Origin: S5-327 sp965116015
Lineage (GTDB): Bacteria > Chloroflexota > Dehalococcoidia > Lucifugimonadales > Australimonadaceae
NCBI GenBank assembly: GCA_965116015.1
Contig: OZ220477.1
Location: 620,001-684,000 of the forward strand
Direction: 5' to 3'
Length of the DNA: 64,000 bases
Below the pieces are notes generated by a model. The model was not told where the DNA came from, searched no databases, and saw only the letters and a program-made list of their open reading frames with translations. Made by a program: the position numbers and the translations under genes. This document shows positions 59,862 to 64,000 of this stretch, in pieces; position 1 is the first letter of the stretch; the number at the start of each line of letters is the position of its first letter.

Positions 59862-60473
59862 CTACGCCGGCAGCAAAGCGTCCAGAACCGCCCGCAGGCG
59901 CTCGGCGGTCATCGGCCCGATGATCTTGCGTGCGATCCGGCCATCGGCGTCGAGGAAGAACTTCTCCGGCACGCCCCGCACCCCGTAGGCGACAGCAGTT
60001 GAGCCGACCTCGTCAATCAGGTTGGGATAGGCGACGCCGAACCGTTCGATGTGCCGCGCCACGTCTCCGGGGGTGTCCCATATCGCGATCCCGACGAACT
60101 CGACGGGCTTTCCGGAGTACTCGGCGTAGACCGCGGCGAGATCGGCGGCCTCCGCCCGGCAGGCCGCGCACCACGACGACCAGAAGTCGACGACGACCAC
60201 GCTGCCGCGCAGCGCGCCGAGATCGACCGCCTCGCCTGTAAGCTCCGCATCCCCGGAGATTGCGGGCGCGGGGCGCATCGCAACCGCGACATCGCCCGGC
60301 TCGTTGTGCTCGAGCAGACCTCCCGGCGCGTTCCCGGAACCGATCTGGCTCCAGAAGAGCAGCGCGAGGAGCGCGAGGAACGGCGACATCGCTACGGCGA
60401 ACAGCAAGGTCCGCCGCGCGCCGGATGGCGCCGGATCGGCGGAGGGCGATGGAGCGCGAGGCGGCGAAGTCAT
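59862..60473 (-). CDS. TlpA/ResA-like membrane-anchored thioredoxin
   Basis: This 203-aa protein uses ATG 60473-60471. A Pro-rich N-terminus and one membrane helix (about 22-45) anchor an exported thioredoxin domain with VVVDFWSSWCAACRAE (CxxC), and GVRGVPEKFFLDADGRI with the cis-Pro. It probably reduces apocytochrome c or other extracytoplasmic thiols. It lies 7 bp upstream of mutY. Confidence 0.88.
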   Translation of the reverse strand: MTSPPRAPSPSADPAPSGARRTLLFAVAMSPFLALLALLFWSQIGSGNAPGGLLEHNEPGDVAVAMRPAPAISGDAELTGEAVDLGALRGSVVVVDFWSSWCAACRAEAADLAAVYAEYSGKPVEFVGIAIWDTPGDVARHIERFGVAYPNLIDEVGSTAVAYGVRGVPEKFFLDADGRIARKIIGPMTAERLRAVLDALLPA

Positions 60474-60703
60474 CGGCGTAGGGCGCGGGCGAACCGCGCA
60501 TATATGATGCCAGAGCCGCGCGGCAAGCGCTTCCCCGCCGTCGCGCCTCATCAGCGCGCCCGCCCGAGCAGCGGCTGCTCCGCATCGCGCGGCGGCGGCA
60601 TTCACGGCGCCGACGCCGTCCTTGCTCCGGCGGCTGCCCCGCATGCGCGGCAGCGGCGCGTTCAGAAGAAGAACGAGGCTGGAGCCCGAACGAGCGCAAC
60701 GAG

Positions 60704-60734
60704 AGAGAGGGGGGCGATCACGCCTCCCCTCTCT
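60704..60734 (-). terminator. Terminator-like hairpin downstream of the 69-aa gene
   Basis: AGAGAGGGGGGCG (60704-60716) pairs with CGCCTCCCCTCTCT (60721-60734) with a single bulged base and a 4-nt loop. It lies 26 bp past the stop of the gene at 60760-60969 on the minus strand. Confidence 0.6.
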
Positions 60735-60759
60735 GCAGTTCGAGCGCTGCCGTTGGGGG

Positions 60760-60969
60760 CTAGTTGTCGGCGCCGGACATCTCGTGAGCGACGATCGACG
60801 CCTCGCCCAGCGTCATCACGGTCTCTCGTGCGCTCCCCATCACCACCTCGTAGGTGGACGACATCACGCCGGATGTCGCCGACGTGGCGGAGCCGCCCTC
60901 GGAGACCTCGTACACTTCAGCCTTCCCCTTCGGCCCCTCGATAATCGTAACCAACTCTCTTTCCGCCAT
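60760..60969 (-). CDS. Small hypothetical protein
   Basis: This 69-aa protein uses ATG 60969-60967, which has GGAGG 8 nt upstream; an earlier ATG (60978) abuts the ribosome site. It opens with MAERELVTIIEGPKGKAEVYEV, then a Ser/Thr-rich stretch and a helical end. The strand pattern GPKGKAEVYEV could be a small barrel. It follows the amidohydrolase by 31 bp on the same strand. Function unknown. Confidence 0.6.
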   Translation of the reverse strand: MAERELVTIIEGPKGKAEVYEVSEGGSATSATSGVMSSTYEVVMGSARETVMTLGEASIVAHEMSGADN

Positions 60970-60999
60970 CGTTCTCATCCTCCCTGCGCGTAAGGCGGC

Positions 61000-62022
61000 C
61001 TAGAACTTGCCTCGCGTGAACACCCGGCGAGCGTTGTCTTCGAAGATGTTCTTCTTGTCCTCAGCCGAAAGCCACCCGATTTCGTCGATGACCGGGGCAA
61101 GGTCGTCGGTCTGCTTCCCGGTCTTCGGGTCGATCGACGTCCCGCTGCCGGGGTTCTCCGTGCCGAACATCACCCGGTCCGGACCGCAGATCTGGAAGCA
61201 GTAGTCCAGCGCTTCCTTGTTGTAGAGGTTCGTGTCGTAGTACATCCGCCGCAGGCTCGTGTCGAAGTCCTCGAGGTTCGGGTTGATCTTCATATCGTTG
61301 TTCCGCCGAACGCGCCACCGCCCAATCTGGTAGGGCACCGACCCTCCGCCGTGAGCCACTACGATTTTCAGGTCAGGGAACGTGCTGAACACCTTGCTGG
61401 AGGGACGAACGAGGTTCAGCACAGCCTGCGACTCGGTGGTGATGAAGTGCGCGGAGTACGATTCGCGCTGGTCTTTGCAGGCGGCGGAGTGGATGAGGCC
61501 CACGGCGTCGAGCCGCACCATCGCCTCGTAGAGCGGGAACCAGTACTCGTCGTCCATCGGAGGCGTATATGTCGTCCCCTCTCCCGGATCGGGGTTGACC
61601 AGGCAGCCGATGAAGCCAAGGTCGTTGATCGCGCGCTCGAGCTCCGGAACGGCGTGCGACGAGTCCTCCTGCTCGCTCATCTGCGGCAGCCCTGCGATGC
61701 CCTGGAACCGGTCGGGGTGCGCCGCCACCTGCTTGGCGATGATGTCGTTGTTGACTTCGCAGAACCACGTAACGATCGACTCCGGTTTCTCGGAGTGCAT
61801 CATCTGGAACGGGCGGGGCGACAGGAACTGCACATCGGTCCCGAACTTGTCCATAATGTCGATATTCTGCTGGGCGAACTGCTCCACGCGCTCGTCCGAG
61901 CAGCTGTAGGCGCCCTTGCCGTGGTAGCCGCGGCCTGAGAGCAGCGTCGCCTTGAAGGCGTACAGCTCCGGCGGAGCAACCGTGTGCGCGTGCATGTCGA
62001 TGATCTTCTGTCCGTTGAGCAT
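61000..62022 (-). CDS. Amidohydrolase family protein (ACMSD/LigJ-like)
   Basis: This 340-aa enzyme uses ATG 62022-62020 with AGGAGGAGAG upstream. IIDMHAHTVAPPELY carries the His-x-His metal motif; GLIHSAACKD, IVVAHGGGSVPYQIGRWR and FGTENPGSGT hold later ligands, with Glu in place of the usual late Asp. NPDPGEGTTYTPPMDDEYW parallels LigJ. A hydratase or decarboxylase acting on ring-cleavage products is plausible. It is divergent from the LigB gene at 62289. Confidence 0.85.
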   Translation of the reverse strand: MLNGQKIIDMHAHTVAPPELYAFKATLLSGRGYHGKGAYSCSDERVEQFAQQNIDIMDKFGTDVQFLSPRPFQMMHSEKPESIVTWFCEVNNDIIAKQVAAHPDRFQGIAGLPQMSEQEDSSHAVPELERAINDLGFIGCLVNPDPGEGTTYTPPMDDEYWFPLYEAMVRLDAVGLIHSAACKDQRESYSAHFITTESQAVLNLVRPSSKVFSTFPDLKIVVAHGGGSVPYQIGRWRVRRNNDMKINPNLEDFDTSLRRMYYDTNLYNKEALDYCFQICGPDRVMFGTENPGSGTSIDPKTGKQTDDLAPVIDEIGWLSAEDKKNIFEDNARRVFTRGKF

Positions 62023-62288
62023 TCTCTCCTCCTGGGGTATTGGCGAGCAGGCCGCTTCGCGTCGCGTTCGAGCCGAACAACCTGCTCTTGGCGTTCTACA
62101 AGCGCAGCGGCGGTCTGTCAAGCGCCGCGCGCCTTTTGGCGGCGCCTCCGTTTGCGAAGCGCCGCCAGCCTTTGGCTATGGGTGGACAGGGTGTAGTACA
62201 CTTGCGGCGCAGCCATAGCTGCAAGGCCCGTCTTTATCTCGATGCAGCCTGCCGGACTGAGGGCAGGCGTCACTCAGGAGGCGCTCAC

Positions 62289-63368
62289 ATGGCCAGGATT
62301 GTGCTAGGAGCAGGCACCTCTCACAGCCCTATGCTCGCGCTCAACGCGGAGCAGTGGCCCCGGTACGCCCAAGGCGACCTGCGCCACCAGGAGCTCGTTT
62401 TCCCGCCAGAGGGCTGGGCGATGCCCTACGACGAAGGGCTCGCCCGCGTTCCGGCGGCGGTGAAGGAGAAGCCGCTTACCGGGGAGGTCTTCGAAGAGCA
62501 GGTCGCGGCCTGCCAGCGCGGCATCGCCGAACTCGCCAGAACGTTCGCCGAGGTGAAGCCCGACATCACCATCATCATCTCCGACGACCAGGACGAGTGG
62601 TTCTTCGAGGACAATATGCCGACGTTCGCGGTTTTCTGGGGCGACTCCGTCCCCATCAAGCCGCGCACATTGTCCGCCGGCTTCCGGGACCCGGACATTA
62701 TGGAGTCGATAGCGAATGGCTACGGCGATGTCGCGCTGGAAGTCCCTGTGGCGTCGGATCTCGGGCGGCACATCATCGAATATATGATCGACCACGACTT
62801 CGACGTCTCGCACTTCACCTACGTGAAAGAGAGCTACGGCGGGAGCGTCGCGCGGCGCTACCCGAAGGAGCATGGCGAGCTGGACTCCGTGCGCGACACG
62901 GAGCCGCGAGATCAGGGCCTGCCGCACGGGTTCGCGTTCGTCGTGAAGCGGCTCTTCGACAACGAGCCGCGCACGATTCTCCCCATCTTCGAGAACACCT
63001 GCTACCCGCCGAACCAGCCAACGCCCAAGCGCTCCTACGAGTTCGGGCGGGCGATCGCCGCCGCGGTGCGGGCGTGGGATAGCGACAAAACCGTCGCCAT
63101 CATCGGCTCCGGCGGGCTCAGCCACTTCGTCGTCGACGAATGGCTCGACCGCACCGTGCTCGAGGCGCTCGAGAAGAAGGACGCCGAGACGCTGATGACG
63201 ATTCCGCGCAATCACCTCTACTCCGCCGCGTCCGAGACTCAGAACTGGATCGCCGTTGGCGGAGCTATGGCAGAGGAGAACCTCAACTTCGAGCTGATCG
63301 AGTACGTGCCCGTCTACCGTACGCCCGCCGGAACCGGCGGCGGCTGGGCGTTCGGACGCTGGACGTAG
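62289..63368 (+). CDS. LigB-type class III extradiol dioxygenase
   Basis: This 359-aa enzyme starts at ATG 62289 behind CAGGAGGCG. GAGTSHSPMLAL carries the first metal His, IISDDQDEWFF the second region (His replaced by acidic residues), and GSGGLSHFVVDE the catalytic His. It resembles the beta subunit of protocatechuate 4,5-dioxygenase; no LigA gene or fusion is seen. With the divergent amidohydrolase it may form a small ring-cleavage unit. Confidence 0.85.
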   Translation: MARIVLGAGTSHSPMLALNAEQWPRYAQGDLRHQELVFPPEGWAMPYDEGLARVPAAVKEKPLTGEVFEEQVAACQRGIAELARTFAEVKPDITIIISDDQDEWFFEDNMPTFAVFWGDSVPIKPRTLSAGFRDPDIMESIANGYGDVALEVPVASDLGRHIIEYMIDHDFDVSHFTYVKESYGGSVARRYPKEHGELDSVRDTEPRDQGLPHGFAFVVKRLFDNEPRTILPIFENTCYPPNQPTPKRSYEFGRAIAAAVRAWDSDKTVAIIGSGGLSHFVVDEWLDRTVLEALEKKDAETLMTIPRNHLYSAASETQNWIAVGGAMAEENLNFELIEYVPVYRTPAGTGGGWAFGRWT

Positions 63369-63397
63369 CCCGAGCGATTACGCAACCCGGACGCATC

Positions 63398-63427
63398 AAG
63401 GGCCCAGCCTGCGCGGCTGGGCCCTTT
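63398..63427 (+). terminator. Rho-independent terminator after the LigB gene
   Basis: AAGGGCCCAGCC and GGCTGGGCCCTT form a perfect 12-bp stem (63398-63409 with 63415-63426), loop TGCGC, followed by T. It lies 30 bp after the stop. Confidence 0.8.
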
Positions 63428-63431
63428 CGCA

Positions 63432-63446
63432 TCTCTCTTTGAATCC
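63432..63446. repeat. Short match to the inner left end of the transposon
   Basis: TCTCTCTTTGAATCC here is identical to 15 bases of the left end of the element (starting at 26022). The outer GGTAGTG is missing, so it is either a degraded end or coincidence. Confidence 0.3.
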
Positions 63447-63599
63447 CACGGAACGGAGACGCTCCTGAAAGCTCTTCCGCAACCGGCGCAGTACGCCCGC
63501 GGCAAGGAACGGCCGTCGCCGCTTTCCCCGCAGACGCCCTCGCAGCCGTTCCCGCTTGCGCGGGGAACTTTGCCCTGAAGCTCCGGTTGCGCCGCAGCG

Positions 63600-64000
63600 C
63601 TACGGCGCAACCGCCGCGCCCCGCCGGAACTGCGCGAGAGCAACGACGAGAAAGACGAGCGCGAACGCCGCAAGCGCTCCAATGTGCGGCAGCACATCCT
63701 CTGGCTTGGCTCCGAACAGCATCAGCTTGTTGAACGCGTCGTTCGCCCACCCGTGCGGCGTAATCTTCCCCAGAACCTGCAGCCACTCCGGAGCGATGAA
63801 CAGCGGCCACCAGCTGCCCCCCAGCGGCGCGAGCGTGAGCGACGCAAGCACCGCCACGGAACTCGCGCTGCGAACCGTTCGAACGAGCGAAGCGAGCATC
63901 ACTCCGAACGCCGCAGAGGCGAGCACGAGCGCCAGCGACACTCCTATAACCACAGCAGGCCACCGGCCCAGCTCGATGCTGAACACAAGAATCCCGGCCG
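63600..64000 (-). CDS. ABC-2 type transporter permease (C-terminal part, runs off the window)
   Basis: The frame is open to the right edge; at least 128 C-terminal residues are seen from a GTG at 63986. Helices FGVMLASLVRT and VAVLASLTLAPLGGSWWPLF, then LQVLGKITPHGWANDAFNKLM and a last helix ending ALAQFRRGAA, are the typical ABC-2 permease end used in drug or polysaccharide export. The partner ATPase would be beyond the window. Confidence 0.8.
   Translation of the reverse strand, partial: AGILVFSIELGRWPAVVIGVSLALVLASAAFGVMLASLVRTVRSASSVAVLASLTLAPLGGSWWPLFIAPEWLQVLGKITPHGWANDAFNKLMLFGAKPEDVLPHIGALAAFALVFLVVALAQFRRGAAVAP

Overview
The window is GC-rich, densely coded DNA, most likely from a marine or soil Chloroflexota bacterium of the Dehalococcoidia/SAR202 type. 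This is inference, resting on TP-rich lipoprotein linkers after the lipobox, tripartite tricarboxylate (TTT) transporters, and many paralogous SDRs, amidohydrolases, cupins, MFS carriers and LigB-type dioxygenases beside ordinary bacterial housekeeping genes. No rRNA is present; the only tRNA is Pro(UGG).

Layout. 0-8 kb: TTT transporter (fused TctA-TctB, then lipoprotein TctC), an SDR, a HEPN-like protein, a RidA homologue, an alpha/beta hydrolase and an ACT-malic enzyme. 8-16 kb (minus strand): class Ia ribonucleotide reductase nrdA-nrdB behind a long palindrome, an acyl-ACP desaturase plus cyclopropane-synthase-like methyltransferase, and a deazaflavin-type oxidoreductase coupled to an MFS carrier. 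16-20 kb: a four-copy 61-bp-period repeat, an MBL-fold protein, the bcp-mogA-trmD operon and tRNA-Pro. 20-26 kb: MFS carrier, two amidohydrolases, epimerase and zinc alcohol dehydrogenase. 26.0-32.4 kb: a 6.4-kb transposon. 32.4-52 kb: accessory catabolism with two pairs of paralogous cupins, CoxG-like protein, GMC oxidoreductase, LigJ-like hydratase, Rieske oxygenase, a diiron HDO protein, SDRs and a LigB-LigA fusion dioxygenase. 52-55 kb: ferric-iron ABC permease and binding protein without an ATPase. 55-61 kb: Trm112-like protein, CopD-like protein, an ArsC/Spx-family gene with an in-frame UGA, mutL, mutY and a TlpA thioredoxin. 61-64 kb: a LigJ/ACMSD-like amidohydrolase, a second LigB dioxygenase and an ABC-2 permease running off the window.

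The two strongest discoveries follow. (1) 26015-32382 is an IS1-family element with 19-bp imperfect terminal inverted repeats and an 8-bp target duplication. It carries a Type ISP (LlaGI/LlaBIII-like) single-polypeptide restriction-modification gene. It sits in the last codons of an amidohydrolase gene whose original 3' end is still readable on the far side. The restriction gene is split at a 16-C tract, and one added C (or two lost) would join both halves into a roughly 1650-residue enzyme, which suggests phase variation. A near-identical right-end remnant lies at 2182-2200. (2) 56186-56536 is a clean 117-codon ArsC/Spx-type frame (stop included) whose only internal stop is a UGA exactly at the catalytic Cys of a UxxC motif, followed by a hairpin at SECIS distance. 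It is a strong selenoprotein candidate.

Functionally, the accessory genes suggest uptake of organic acids and oxygenolytic use of aromatic or lignin-like compounds (LigB/LigA, LigJ, Rieske, HDO, cupins, GMC, SDR). None of the substrates can be proved from sequence alone.
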